In this document: one piece after another, positions 7,774 to 16,669 of the stretch
How the letters are laid out: every line of letters starts with the position of its first letter
Numbering within the stretch: the stretch's first letter is position 1
Origin: Rhodococcus sp. SMB37
Lineage (GTDB): Bacteria; Actinomycetota; Actinomycetes; Mycobacteriales; Mycobacteriaceae
Direction: 5' to 3'
DNA length: 64,000 bases
Assembly (NCBI RefSeq): GCF_004345605.1
Contig: NZ_SLVY01000012.1
Coordinates: forward strand, 124,001 to 188,000
Notes under the pieces: model-generated
Told to the model about the DNA's origin: nothing
Databases searched by the model: none
Seen by the model: the letters and a program-made list of their open reading frames with translations, nothing else
Made by a program: the position numbers and the translations under genes

Positions 7774-9389
7774 CGCTCGTACACCACGCGGCCGCGATGC
7801 ACACTGCGCACCAGCACCGGATCCGCGGTGCCCGGGCTCAGATCCGGCAGCGGCGCAACCCGCGACCGCGGATCCGTCGACCAGCGCTGCACCCCGTCCT
7901 TGGGGGCACTGATCACCAACTCCCCCGCCTCCCACAACCCATACGACGCCGGAGCCCCCGGATCCAACGTGCCCGCCAGACCGTCCCGGACCCCACCGGC
8001 CCGCCACGCCCCACGCGTCGCCGCAGCGAACGCGGCGCGCGGCGAAATGCCGCTGCCGTCGGTGCGGTGATGCACCGCCGCCCGCAGCATCGCCCACGGG
8101 CGCGGCGCGGTCACCGGCGCATCGGACCCGAACGCCAGCGAGGTGCCGGTCGCGGCGATCGTCGCGAAATCGTTGAGCGCCGCGGCGCGTTCGGCGCCGA
8201 GCCGCTGCGCGTACATCCCGGAGGGGCCACCCCACGCCGCATCGAACCCCGGCTGCATGCTCGCAAGGATCCCGTACCGCGAGAGCACCTGCGCCTGCGC
8301 GGCGGTGACCGACTCGACGTGTTCGAGACGATGCCCGCACGACGCGACGGCGGGCCCACCGAGATCCGCGGCGACCTGCTCGATCGCCGTGATCGCCGCG
8401 GCGGTCGCGGCGTCACCGATCACATGGAATCCGGCCTGGATCCCGGCGACGGTGCAGGCCCGCAGATGCGCAGCGATCGCGTCGACATCGAGGTAGGTGC
8501 GGCCGCAGCAGTCCGGCGCATCGAGATACGGCTCCGACAGCCACGCCGTACGCGACCCGAACGCGCCGTCGACGAACAGGTCGCCGCCGAGCGCGTGCGC
8601 TCCGGTGTCCGCGAGCACGGTGCGCGCCTGCTCCGCGGTGGTGACGGCCTGCCCCCAATAGCCGCGCACCTGCACCGGATGGTCGAAAGCGAGCAGTTCG
8701 GTGAAGTCGTCGACACCGAAGATGTCGGGTCCACCGCACTCGTGCACCGCAACGATCCCGTGCGCGGCCGCGTCGTCGAGGGCCGCGCTGCGCGCGGCGG
8801 TGCGTTGTTGCGGGGTGAGCGCCGCGTGCGCGGCGGCGCGCACCGCGTGATGCGCGGCGGCGGTCAGTGGCCGCTCCGGGTGGTACCCGTCGAGTGCGGT
8901 GGCCTCCGCAGCCGCCCGTAACGTGCTCGAGGCCGCCGCCGAATGCGCGTCGACCCGAGCCAGATACACCGCGCGACCGGGGGCTGCGGAATCGAGGGCC
9001 GCGGTGGTCGGGGCAGCATCGGGCCAGGTGGTCTCGTCCCAGCCCTGACCCCAGATGACGGCGTCGTCGTGGGTCGCAGCGAACTCGGCGACTCGACGCA
9101 GCAACTCGGCAAGGCTCCCGCTGCCGGACAGGTCCACCGCGAGCGGGTTCCGGTCGGTGACCGTCAACCCCTGCGCGGTGACGTGCATGTGGGTGTCGAC
9201 GAACCCGGGTGCGACGAACAGTCCGTCGAGGTCGACGATCTCTGCGTCCGGATGCAAGGCCTTCCCCGGACGGTCCTGACCGACCCACACGACGTGTCCG
9301 TCCGTGACCGCCATCGCGGTCGCGTCCGGGGCTGAGGAACTGTAGATGCGGCCGCCGACGAGCAGCCGGGTGCGCGGTGCTGAACTCAC
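7770..9389 (-). CDS. Amidohydrolase family 3 (YtcJ-like) metal-dependent hydrolase
   Basis: A 539-residue amidohydrolase-superfamily enzyme. It has the N-terminal small beta domain (LLVGGRIYSSSAPDATAMAV), the metal-binding HMH in PGFVDTHMHVTAQG, later histidines in HVIGDAA and HRLEHVE, and the terminal aspartate in AFGSDAPV. This architecture hydrolyses C-N bonds of unknown amide, imide or exo-enzyme substrates; I cannot name one. It is the first of three genes overlapping by 4 bp or less (amidohydrolase-lnt-ppm1) and is preceded by fxsA 22 bp upstream. Nothing in the sequence connects it mechanistically to lipoprotein or mannolipid synthesis. Confidence 0.9.
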   Translation of the reverse strand: MSSAPRTRLLVGGRIYSSSAPDATAMAVTDGHVVWVGQDRPGKALHPDAEIVDLDGLFVAPGFVDTHMHVTAQGLTVTDRNPLAVDLSGSGSLAELLRRVAEFAATHDDAVIWGQGWDETTWPDAAPTTAALDSAAPGRAVYLARVDAHSAAASSTLRAAAEATALDGYHPERPLTAAAHHAVRAAAHAALTPQQRTAARSAALDDAAAHGIVAVHECGGPDIFGVDDFTELLAFDHPVQVRGYWGQAVTTAEQARTVLADTGAHALGGDLFVDGAFGSRTAWLSEPYLDAPDCCGRTYLDVDAIAAHLRACTVAGIQAGFHVIGDAATAAAITAIEQVAADLGGPAVASCGHRLEHVESVTAAQAQVLSRYGILASMQPGFDAAWGGPSGMYAQRLGAERAAALNDFATIAATGTSLAFGSDAPVTAPRPWAMLRAAVHHRTDGSGISPRAAFAAATRGAWRAGGVRDGLAGTLDPGAPASYGLWEAGELVISAPKDGVQRWSTDPRSRVAPLPDLSPGTADPVLVRSVHRGRVVYER

Positions 9390-9411
9390 GAGAGTCCAGT
9401 CTGCCCCCTCA

Positions 9412-9957
9412 TCACGGGTGTCGGCGGGGCGGGGTGTCGACGATCTCGCCCTCGAGCACCTCGTCGCTGGGGATCACCGGTCCGCTCGGGCCGGTCGCGG
9501 TCAGGCGCGGATCGGCACCGAGCACGGTGTGTTCGACGACCTGCCCGTCCACCACCACCGTGCGGGTGCCCCGCACCGTGGCGCCGTGCCGCGCGACCTG
9601 CCGCGCCGCGACCGCGCGCACCAGCGGACGCAGCACCGCACGGGTCGGCAGCAGCAACACGATCCCGAGAATGCTGGTGATCAGCCCGGGCACCAACACC
9701 AGGGCGGCGCCGACACCGATGAGTGCACCGTCGGTGAGCATCCGCTCCGGCGTCACATCGAGGTTCGGTGTCGTGCCACCGCGCAGCGAGGTCAGATCGC
9801 GCAGCGCGCGGCGTCCGCGGGAGGCGAGCACCGCGTAGCCGAGCACGCTCACACCCAGGAAAAGCAGCACGGTGACGAGCGCGCCGAGCGTGGAGCCGAG
9901 CCAGGCGAGCACGGCGATCTCCGCGACAATGTAGGCGAGGAACAACAACAAGTACAT
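9412..9957 (-). CDS. fxsA: FxsA family membrane protein
   Basis: A 181-residue inner-membrane protein with two N-terminal helices (about residues 2-22 and 26-46), a basic connector (ASRGRRALRDL) and a further hydrophobic hairpin (about 75-115), then a hydrophilic tail. FxsA of E. coli interferes with phage T7 exclusion by F plasmid; the cellular function of actinobacterial homologues is unknown. A GGAAGGA site precedes the ATG. The M. tuberculosis homologue (Rv2053c) likewise sits close to ppm1, which supports the assignment. Confidence 0.88.
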   Translation of the reverse strand: MYLLLFLAYIVAEIAVLAWLGSTLGALVTVLLFLGVSVLGYAVLASRGRRALRDLTSLRGGTTPNLDVTPERMLTDGALIGVGAALVLVPGLITSILGIVLLLPTRAVLRPLVRAVAARQVARHGATVRGTRTVVVDGQVVEHTVLGADPRLTATGPSGPVIPSDEVLEGEIVDTPPRRHP

Positions 9958-10107
9958 GGCGGTCCTTCCGGGTGCCGGCCGCGCCGTCTGCTGCAGGGGG
10001 GTGAGCGGCCGTTATCCCATCAACGAACGGGAGCGTGCTTTTTCTCCCGAACCGCCGGAGCACGTGCGCGCCGTTCCCGACACCGCGGCCCGCCGTGATC
10101 GAATGGC

Positions 10108-10875
10108 GTGATGAGCGCCGCGGACTGGGCTGTACTGCTGGTGGCGGCCACCGCCGCCGGATGGGTCGACGCCGTGGTCGGTGGCGGCGGGCTGATCCTG
10201 CTGCCTGCATTGTTCCTCGTCGCCCCGCAACTCACTCCGCAGGCGGCGTTGGCGACGAACAAGCTCTCCGCCATCTTCGGTACCGGCGCGGCGGTGATCA
10301 CCTTCGCGCGGCGCATCCCGTTGCAGTGGAAGATCCTGGCCCCCGCCGCGCTCGTCGCGGCGGTGTGCGCGGCCGCGGGCGCGGCTGCGGTGTCGCTGAT
10401 CGACCCGGCCGTGTTCATTCCGCTGGTGATGGTGGTGCTGGTGTCAGTCGCGGTGTTCGTCACGGCACGCCCTACCCTCGGGACCGCCCCGGCCCACAAA
10501 CCCAGCGTGAAGCGCATGGTGATGGTGATCGTGGGCGCGGCGGCGGTCATCGGGTTCTACGACGGCATTCTCGGCCCCGGCACCGGCACCTTCTTCATCA
10601 TCGTGTTCGCGGCGATGCTCGGCAGCGAGTTCGTCACCTCGGCGGCGATGGCGAAGGTCCTCAACTTCGGGTCGAACCTGGGGGCGCTGGTGTTGTTCGC
10701 ACTCGGCGGGCATGTGTGGTGGACGCTCGGGTTGGCGATGGCGGTGTGCAATGTGGCCGGATCGGTGCTCGGGTCGCGCACCGCGCTGCGGCGCGGCGCC
10801 GGGTTCGTGCGGGTGGTGCTGCTGGTGGTGGTCACGGCGATGGTGATCCGGCTCGGCATTCAACAGTTCGGGTGA
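10108..10875 (+). CDS. TauE/SafE family sulfite/anion exporter permease
   Basis: A 255-residue polytopic membrane protein with about eight hydrophobic segments and the typical family opening (VDAVVGGGGLILLPALFL) and second repeat (GFYDGILGPGTGTFF). The internal duplication around two GxG-rich loops is characteristic of TauE/SafE proteins, which move sulfite, sulfoacetate or other organic anions. The substrate here is unknown. GTG 10108 and ATG 10111 are adjacent possible starts without a clear ribosome site. It stands alone, divergent from fxsA; the tldD gene follows 22 bp later. Confidence 0.9.
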   Translation: MMSAADWAVLLVAATAAGWVDAVVGGGGLILLPALFLVAPQLTPQAALATNKLSAIFGTGAAVITFARRIPLQWKILAPAALVAAVCAAAGAAAVSLIDPAVFIPLVMVVLVSVAVFVTARPTLGTAPAHKPSVKRMVMVIVGAAAVIGFYDGILGPGTGTFFIIVFAAMLGSEFVTSAAMAKVLNFGSNLGALVLFALGGHVWWTLGLAMAVCNVAGSVLGSRTALRRGAGFVRVVLLVVVTAMVIRLGIQQFG

Positions 10876-10897
10876 GCAGGCCGATACGCTGCTGCAG

Positions 10898-12409
10898 GTG
10901 AACGTCGTCGATGCGGATTTTATGGCGCTGCCGTTGCCGAGCATCGCCGATGCAGCACTGTCGGTGGCCCGCGCGGCGGGCGCGCAGCACGCCGATGTGC
11001 GGGTGCATCGGGTGCGCACCCAGTCGTTGATGCTGCGCGACAGTGCGGTCCAGTCCGCGGTGGACGCCTCGGATCTCGGGGTGTCGGTGCGGGTGTTGAT
11101 CGACGGGACCTGGGGTTTCGCGTCGCATCCCGAACCGGATCCCGACGGTGCCGCGCATGCGGCGACTCGTGCGGTGGCGGTAGCGCGGACGTTGCGCCCG
11201 ATCAACCGCGATCCCGTCGAGTGGGCACCCGAACCGGTGTACCGGGACGCGACGTGGTGCTCGGACTACCGGAGCGACCCGTTCGCCGTGCCCACCGACG
11301 AGAAGGTCGCGGTGTTGACGGACTATTCGCGCCGGCTGCAGGGCGCGGACGGTGTGCATCACGTGGCGGCAGGCTGCGAGCTGGTCAAGGAGCAGAGTTT
11401 CTACGCGGATCTGGCGGGCTCATCGATCACGCAGCAGCGGGTGCGGGTGCATCCGCATCTGGAGGCGACGACGGTGGACCGGGACGCGGGGACGTTCGAG
11501 TCGATGCGCACCTTGGCCGCACCGACCGGGCGGGGCTGGGAGTACGTCGCCTCGGATGCGGTGTGGGACTGGTCGGGTGAGCTCGCGACGCTACCAGAGT
11601 TGCTGGTCGAGAAGGCGCATGCGCCGACGGTGACGGCGGGCCCGACGGATCTGGTGATCGACCCGACGAATCTGTGGTTGACCATCCACGAGTCGGTCGG
11701 GCACGCCACCGAATACGACCGGGCGATCGGCTACGAGGCCGCGTATGCGGGGACCTCGTTCGCGACCCCGGACCGGCTCGGGTCGCTGCGCTACGGCAGC
11801 ACCGCGATGCAGGTGACCGCCGATCGCACCGACCCGCACGGGCTGGCCACCGTCGGATTCGACGACGACGGGGTGGCCGCCCAGTCGTGGGATCTGGTAC
11901 GCGACGGCGTGCTGGTGGGCTATCAGCTGGACCGGGCGTTCGCCGCCAAGGCCGGTGTGGGGCGCTCGAACGGCTGCGCCTACGCCGATTCGGCGCATCA
12001 TGTGCCGTTGCAGCGGATGGCGAACGTGTCGCTGCAACCGGATCCCCAGGTCGATCGGTCCACCGCCGATCTGATCGGCGGGGTCGAGGACGGACTGTAT
12101 GTGGTCGGTGATCGCAGCTGGTCGATCGACATGCAGCGCTACAACTTCCAGTTTACCGGGCAACGTTTCTACCGGATCCGCGGCGGGCGCCTCGCCGGTC
12201 AGGTGCGGGATGTGGCGTATCAGGCGACCACCACCGACTTCTGGGGTGCGCTCGAGGCGGTCGGCGGGCGCTCGACATACCAGCTCGGCGGCGCGATGAA
12301 CTGCGGTAAAGCGCAACCCGGACAGATCGCGGCAGTGAGTCATGGTTGCCCGTCGGTGCTGCTACGGCAGATCAACGTGCTCAACACCCGGCAGGAGGGC
12401 GGTCGATGA
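10898..12409 (+). CDS. tldD: TldD-family zinc metalloprotease subunit
   Basis: A 503-residue PmbA/TldD-family protein. The zinc-site motif HExxxH is present as HESVGH (H264, E265, H269) in the segment LTIHESVGHATEYDR. In E. coli the TldD/TldE heterodimer degrades unfolded peptides and processes ribosomal peptides such as microcin B17 precursor and CcdA. The GTG start at 10898 is assigned; ATG 10922 is an alternative start before the conserved N-terminus. It overlaps the partner gene by 4 bp (ATGA). No RiPP precursor was found next to it, so a housekeeping role is likely. Confidence 0.92.
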   Translation: MNVVDADFMALPLPSIADAALSVARAAGAQHADVRVHRVRTQSLMLRDSAVQSAVDASDLGVSVRVLIDGTWGFASHPEPDPDGAAHAATRAVAVARTLRPINRDPVEWAPEPVYRDATWCSDYRSDPFAVPTDEKVAVLTDYSRRLQGADGVHHVAAGCELVKEQSFYADLAGSSITQQRVRVHPHLEATTVDRDAGTFESMRTLAAPTGRGWEYVASDAVWDWSGELATLPELLVEKAHAPTVTAGPTDLVIDPTNLWLTIHESVGHATEYDRAIGYEAAYAGTSFATPDRLGSLRYGSTAMQVTADRTDPHGLATVGFDDDGVAAQSWDLVRDGVLVGYQLDRAFAAKAGVGRSNGCAYADSAHHVPLQRMANVSLQPDPQVDRSTADLIGGVEDGLYVVGDRSWSIDMQRYNFQFTGQRFYRIRGGRLAGQVRDVAYQATTTDFWGALEAVGGRSTYQLGGAMNCGKAQPGQIAAVSHGCPSVLLRQINVLNTRQEGGR

Positions 12410-13779
12410 TCGACGCACCCCGGCTCGTCGACGCCGCGTTGGCCGCGTCCCGCGCCGACGAGACGATCGTGCTGGTCACCGACAGCGACGACGCGAATGT
12501 GCGGTGGGCGGGAAGTTCGATGACCACCAACGGGGTGATGCGCTCGCGCAGCTGGACGGTGATTGCGATCCGCCGTGACCCGCGGCCGCGCTGCGGCATC
12601 GTGACCGCCCCGAGTGTGTCCGCCGACGAGGTCGCCGCGGTGGTAGCCGCGGCGGTCACGGCCGCGGACACTGCCGCCGAGGCCACCGACGCGATGCCGC
12701 TGCTGCCCGGCGATGGGGAACCCGAAAATTGGGCGGACGGGACCGCCGGCACCGGCATCGAGGTGTTCGGTGACGTGCTCGAGGCATTGGCGGCCGGGTT
12801 CAGCGACATCGGACGAGACCCGCTGTATGGGTTCGCGCATCATCACGTGCACACCACCTGGCTGGGCACCTCCACCGGGCTGCGACGCCGCTGGACGCAG
12901 CGGGACGGGTCACTCGAGATCACCGCGAAACGCGGCGGGTTGTCCGGTGCGGGCGCGTGGGTGGGGGCCGGCACCGCCGACTTCACCGATGTCGATACGG
13001 TCGCACTGCTCACCGAACTGGACCGGCGGCTCGGGTGGGCCGGCAGCACGGTGGCATTGCCGCCGGGCCGGTACGAGACGCTGCTGCCGCCGTCGGCGGT
13101 GGCGGATCTGATGATCTACCTGATGTGGTCGATGGGCGGGCGCGGCGCCGAGGACGGGCACACTGTCTGGTCGCGGCCCGGCGGCACCCGCGTCGGCGAG
13201 ACCGTGGCGGCGTTGCCGGTGACGTTGACCTCCGATCCGGCTGCGCCGGGTCTGGCGTGCCCCCCGTTCCTCACCGCGACCTCCTCGACCGACACGGTGT
13301 CGGTGTTCGACAACGGTCTCGATGTCGAACGCGTCGATTGGATCCGTGACGGCACCGTCACGGCGTTGACCTACCCACGCGCGGCGGCGGCTGAGTTCTC
13401 CGCGCCGGTGACCGCGCCCGGGGAGAACCTGCTGCTCACCGGCGGCTCGAACGCCACCCTCGATGAGATGATCGCCGGCACTGAACGGGGCCTGCTGCTC
13501 ACCACCCTGTGGTATCTGCGGGAGGTGGATCCATCGGCGCTGCTGCTGACCGGACTGACCCGTGACGGGGTGTATCTGATCGAAGACGGGCAGGTGCGCG
13601 GTGCGGTGAACAACTTCCGGTTCAACGAATCCCCGCTCGATCTGCTGCGCCGCGCGGTCGAGGTCGGGGCGACCGAGCGGACGCTGCCGCGGGAGTGGAA
13701 CGACTGGTTCACCCGCACCGCGATGCCGCCGATGCGTATCCCCGATTTCCACATGTCGTCGGTCAGTGCCGCCCAATGA
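12406..13779 (+). CDS. pmbA: PmbA/TldE-family partner of TldD
   Basis: A 457-residue member of the same PmbA/TldD family but lacking an HExxxH motif, as expected for the non-catalytic TldE/PmbA partner. Family segments include GLRRRWTQRDGSLEITAK in the middle and the C-terminal DGVYLIEDGQVRGAVNNFRF beta-barrel signature. The start ATG overlaps the tldD stop. The two proteins should form the heterodimeric protease. The following 50 bp to the convergent acetyltransferase hold nothing recognisable. Confidence 0.9.
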   Translation: MIDAPRLVDAALAASRADETIVLVTDSDDANVRWAGSSMTTNGVMRSRSWTVIAIRRDPRPRCGIVTAPSVSADEVAAVVAAAVTAADTAAEATDAMPLLPGDGEPENWADGTAGTGIEVFGDVLEALAAGFSDIGRDPLYGFAHHHVHTTWLGTSTGLRRRWTQRDGSLEITAKRGGLSGAGAWVGAGTADFTDVDTVALLTELDRRLGWAGSTVALPPGRYETLLPPSAVADLMIYLMWSMGGRGAEDGHTVWSRPGGTRVGETVAALPVTLTSDPAAPGLACPPFLTATSSTDTVSVFDNGLDVERVDWIRDGTVTALTYPRAAAAEFSAPVTAPGENLLLTGGSNATLDEMIAGTERGLLLTTLWYLREVDPSALLLTGLTRDGVYLIEDGQVRGAVNNFRFNESPLDLLRRAVEVGATERTLPREWNDWFTRTAMPPMRIPDFHMSSVSAAQ

Positions 13780-13829
13780 GAGCAATACCGCCCGATGGGT
13801 CGATAGCCGGGCCGAGAGGAGGTCGTCGA

Positions 13830-14357
13830 TCAGGATAGGTCGCGGCGATGCCGAGCGGGGCTGCCGACGTACAGCGCATTCGGGGCGCAGTCGGCGGTGA
13901 CCAGGGCGTTCGCGCCTACCACCGCGCCCGCCCCGATCGTCACTCCCGGCAGGATCGCTACCCCGGACCCGATCCAGGCGCCGTCTCCGATGTGCACCGG
14001 TTCGCCGGTGAGAGGCCCGGCGCGCTGGTCGCGCCCTCCCGTGCGGTGGCTGCTGGTGAGTACCCGCACATGATCGGCGAGGAACACTCGGTCGCCGACG
14101 GTGATGTCGGCGACCGTGTCGAAGAAACACCCGTAGTTGACGAACACCCCGGAGCCGAGTCTCAACCGGCCCAGCCCCTGCACGACCACACCGCGGTGGA
14201 TCAGGCTCGGCGCCGACACCTGTACTCCTGCGCCGCGCAGCAACCGGTGCCGCAGGGCGCCGGGTATCACCGGAAGCCCTGCGGCAGCGACGAACACGGA
14301 TTGGGACAGATAGGTGTGACGCACCCCGGTACTGCCTCCGACAATTTTCTTCTGCAA
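13830..14357 (-). CDS. Hexapeptide-repeat (left-handed beta-helix) acyltransferase
   Basis: A 175-residue protein built of hexapeptide repeats (about residues 50-165: GVVVQGLGRLRLGSGVFV, ITVGDRVFLADHV, GDGAWIGSGVAILPGVTIG, GAGAVVGANALVT) ending in the VGSPARHR turn typical of maltose/galactoside O-acetyltransferases. It should acetylate a sugar or small molecule with acetyl-CoA; the acceptor is not evident. The first 40 residues, which pack against the helix, are more divergent. It lies 9 bp downstream of glutathione peroxidase on the same strand and may be cotranscribed with it. Confidence 0.88.
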   Translation of the reverse strand: MQKKIVGGSTGVRHTYLSQSVFVAAAGLPVIPGALRHRLLRGAGVQVSAPSLIHRGVVVQGLGRLRLGSGVFVNYGCFFDTVADITVGDRVFLADHVRVLTSSHRTGGRDQRAGPLTGEPVHIGDGAWIGSGVAILPGVTIGAGAVVGANALVTADCAPNALYVGSPARHRRDLS

Positions 14358-14366
14358 CCGACGCTC

Positions 14367-14900
14367 CTAGAGCAGGTCGGCGAGTTCCTTCGCGATCTCC
14401 TCGGGGGTGACCGTGGGCTCGAAGCGGCGCACCACCGCGCCCTCGGGGTCGACGAGGAACTTGGTGAAGTTCCACTTCACCTCGTCGGTGCCGATCGCCT
14501 CCGGACGCGACTTGCTCACGTGCTCGAACAGGAACCCGTTGTCGGGACCGAAGTCGCCGGGGGCCTGCTCACGCAGGTACGTGTACAACGGCGCCGCGTC
14601 GGCGCCGTTGACGTCGATCTTGCCGTAGACGGGGAACGTCACGTCGTACTTCACCGAGCAGAACTCCTGGATCTCACTGTCGGTGCCCGGTTCCTGCCCG
14701 CCGAACTGGTTGCACGGGAACCCGACGATCTGCAGCCCGGCGTCCTTCTTCTCTCGGTGCAGCGCCTCGAGGCCCTCGTACTGCGGGGTCAGTCCGCACT
14801 TGCTCGCGACGTTGACGATCAGCAGGTGCCTACCCTGGTGCACCCCGAGGGATTCGGTGCCGCCGTCGGCGGTGGTGACGGTGAAATCGTGGACGCTCAC
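14367..14900 (-). CDS. Glutathione peroxidase-family (thiol) peroxidase
   Basis: A 177-residue GPx-fold peroxidase. The peroxidatic cysteine is C35 in VASKCGLTPQ; the glutamine motif FPCNQFGGQEPG (about 61-72) and tryptophan motif KWNFTKFLVDPEG (about 137-149) complete the active site. C81 in EFCSVKYDVTFP occupies the place of the resolving cysteine in thioredoxin-dependent GPx proteins, and actinomycetes lack glutathione, so reduction by thioredoxin is likely. It would remove organic hydroperoxides in the cytoplasm. Confidence 0.93.
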   Translation of the reverse strand: MSVHDFTVTTADGGTESLGVHQGRHLLIVNVASKCGLTPQYEGLEALHREKKDAGLQIVGFPCNQFGGQEPGTDSEIQEFCSVKYDVTFPVYGKIDVNGADAAPLYTYLREQAPGDFGPDNGFLFEHVSKSRPEAIGTDEVKWNFTKFLVDPEGAVVRRFEPTVTPEEIAKELADLL

Positions 14901-14951
14901 AGCTCTCCTAGGGTGTTCTGGTTCGTGTATGTCGAGGTTCGAATGCTCGGG

Positions 14952-15350
14952 TCAGTCGAGGGTGCACGCCAACCCGATCGTGCCGGACCGGCCGCGCCGC
15001 AGCAGACTGCCCTTGACGGTCAGCCACCCGAACAGTCGGTACTTTCCGATGATCGCGGACCGGGTGTGTTCGGTGCCCGCATCGTCGAGGATCTCTGCAG
15101 TGCCGGGTACCGCGGCGCTGCGCGGACGACCCCGCGCATCGCACACCGCGAGTGTGATTCGCGGATCGCGGCGCACCCGCCCCACCTTGTGGGACCCGGT
15201 TGCCGTCCACACCAGCAACCGGTCGCCGTCGGCCACCGCCCACACGGCGGTGGCGACGGCGGTGCCGTTCTTCCGGAACGTGCTCAGCAGCACATACTGG
15301 GCGGCGGCGAGGTCGGCGAACGACGGTGTGGTGACTCCCCCATCAGGCAT
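14952..15350 (-). CDS. PPOX-class F420/flavin-dependent protein
   Basis: A 132-residue split-barrel flavoprotein of the pyridoxamine 5'-phosphate oxidase-like class. The pattern TPSFADLAAAQYVLLSTFRK, then DGDRLLVWTATGSHKVGRVR and TLAVCDARGR, matches actinobacterial PPOX-class F420-dependent or heme/biliverdin-type oxidoreductases. Cofactor and substrate cannot be decided from sequence. The protein ends soon after a GTIGLACTLD segment. It lies between glutathione peroxidase (51 bp upstream of that gene's start) and the acyl-CoA dehydrogenase pair, all on the minus strand. Confidence 0.85.
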   Translation of the reverse strand: MPDGGVTTPSFADLAAAQYVLLSTFRKNGTAVATAVWAVADGDRLLVWTATGSHKVGRVRRDPRITLAVCDARGRPRSAAVPGTAEILDDAGTEHTRSAIIGKYRLFGWLTVKGSLLRRGRSGTIGLACTLD

Positions 15351-15394
15351 GCGCCCACCTTACGGAACAACCACCGTGTGCGCGCGGCGGCGGT

Positions 15395-16669
15395 TCACCC
15401 TCCGGTGGGGGCGCCGCGTGGCACGTCGCGGAACGCGAGGTTGGGGTCGTGGCTGCGCTCACGCGGCATCCCCAGCACCCGCTCGCTGATGGTGTTGCGG
15501 GCCATTTCGGTGGTACCACCGGCGATCGTGTACGACTGCTGCATCAGGAAGTCGGTGCCGCATTCGGCGACTGCGCCGTCGTCGGCGTCCCACGCAGCGC
15601 CGTCGGCGCCGGTCATGTCGTAGATGATCGTGGTGAGGCGGGTGGCGACGTCCCCGGACATCAAACGCAGGATGCTCGCGGCCTGGTCGGTCATCGCGCC
15701 GGTCGTCATGGCCTGCCCGATCCGCTGCTGCAGCGCGTTCTTGACCAGTTCGAGGGTGTCGGCCTCGCCGATCAGATCGCGGGCGAGGGGGTCGTCGAGT
15801 CGTCCCGCGTCGCGGGCGACCTCGAGGAGTTCCTCGGTGCGGGAGCCGCCGCGGCTGCTGCCGGCCGGCAACGTCGCGTACGGAGAACGCAACAGCAGCC
15901 GTTCGTGGAACATCCAGCGGGTGCCGACGGTCCAGCCGGCGTCGACCTCCCCGATCCGGTCGCTGTCCGGAATCCGCACATCGGTCATGTATTCCTGGCA
16001 GAATTCCTTCGACCCGCTGAGCATCTCGATGCGGTGCACCTCGATGCCCTCGGCCTTCAGCGGCACCATGAACACCGTCAGCCCGCGATGTTTGGGCACA
16101 TCCCAGTTGGTGCGGGCCAGGCACAACGCCCAGTCGGACCACCAGGCTCCGGTGGTCCAGATCTTCGAACCGTTGAGGATCCAGTCGTCGCCGTCGCGCA
16201 CCGCGGTGGTCACCGCGCCCGCCACGTCGGATCCGCCGCTGGGCTCGGAGAGCATCTGCATCCACAGTTCCTCGCCGCGCAGGATCGCCGGGATGTGCCG
16301 CTTCTTCTGTTCCTCGGTGCCGAAATCGAGCAGCACCGCCGCACACGGCACGAACGTCGGTGCCTGCAGTCGCGCCGGATACTCGAAACCGGCGAGTTCG
16401 TCGTTGAGGACGCGCTGGTGTGCGGGGGTCAGTCCCTGCCCGCCGTACTCGCGGGGAATGCTGATCCCGGCGAGCCCTGCGTCGAACATCGACCGTTGCA
16501 GTGCGCGGTCGTGCGTGACGTCGGCGAGTTCGTCCTCATCAGAGGTTTCCTTGCGCAGCACCCCGACGTGCGCGGCGGGATCGGCGGGCGCGAGATTCGC
16601 GCGGATCCAGGTGCGGGCGCGGGCGCGGAACTCGTCGAGAGTTTCGATCTCGACCTCGGTCTGGGTCAC
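15395..16669 (-). CDS. Acyl-CoA dehydrogenase, larger subunit of a two-gene ACAD
   Basis: A 424-residue acyl-CoA dehydrogenase. N-terminal helical domain (about residues 1-140: GLAGISIPREYGGQGLTP), middle beta domain with the FAD/substrate motif MLSEPSGGSDVAGAVT and ILNGSKIWTTGAWWSD, and C-terminal helices including YTIAGGTTEMARNTISERVLGMPRE. The start is GTG 16669, overlapping the stop of the upstream ACAD gene (GTGA). Paired, overlapping ACAD genes of unequal sequence are typical of actinobacterial heterotetrameric ACADs used in steroid side-chain or branched acyl-CoA oxidation; the substrate here is unknown. Confidence 0.92.
   Translation of the reverse strand: MTQTEVEIETLDEFRARARTWIRANLAPADPAAHVGVLRKETSDEDELADVTHDRALQRSMFDAGLAGISIPREYGGQGLTPAHQRVLNDELAGFEYPARLQAPTFVPCAAVLLDFGTEEQKKRHIPAILRGEELWMQMLSEPSGGSDVAGAVTTAVRDGDDWILNGSKIWTTGAWWSDWALCLARTNWDVPKHRGLTVFMVPLKAEGIEVHRIEMLSGSKEFCQEYMTDVRIPDSDRIGEVDAGWTVGTRWMFHERLLLRSPYATLPAGSSRGGSRTEELLEVARDAGRLDDPLARDLIGEADTLELVKNALQQRIGQAMTTGAMTDQAASILRLMSGDVATRLTTIIYDMTGADGAAWDADDGAVAECGTDFLMQQSYTIAGGTTEMARNTISERVLGMPRERSHDPNLAFRDVPRGAPTGG

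Noticed and set aside
6052-8070. A 672-codon plus-strand frame across lnt
   Set aside because: Arg/Pro-rich shadow of the lnt gene; no domain.
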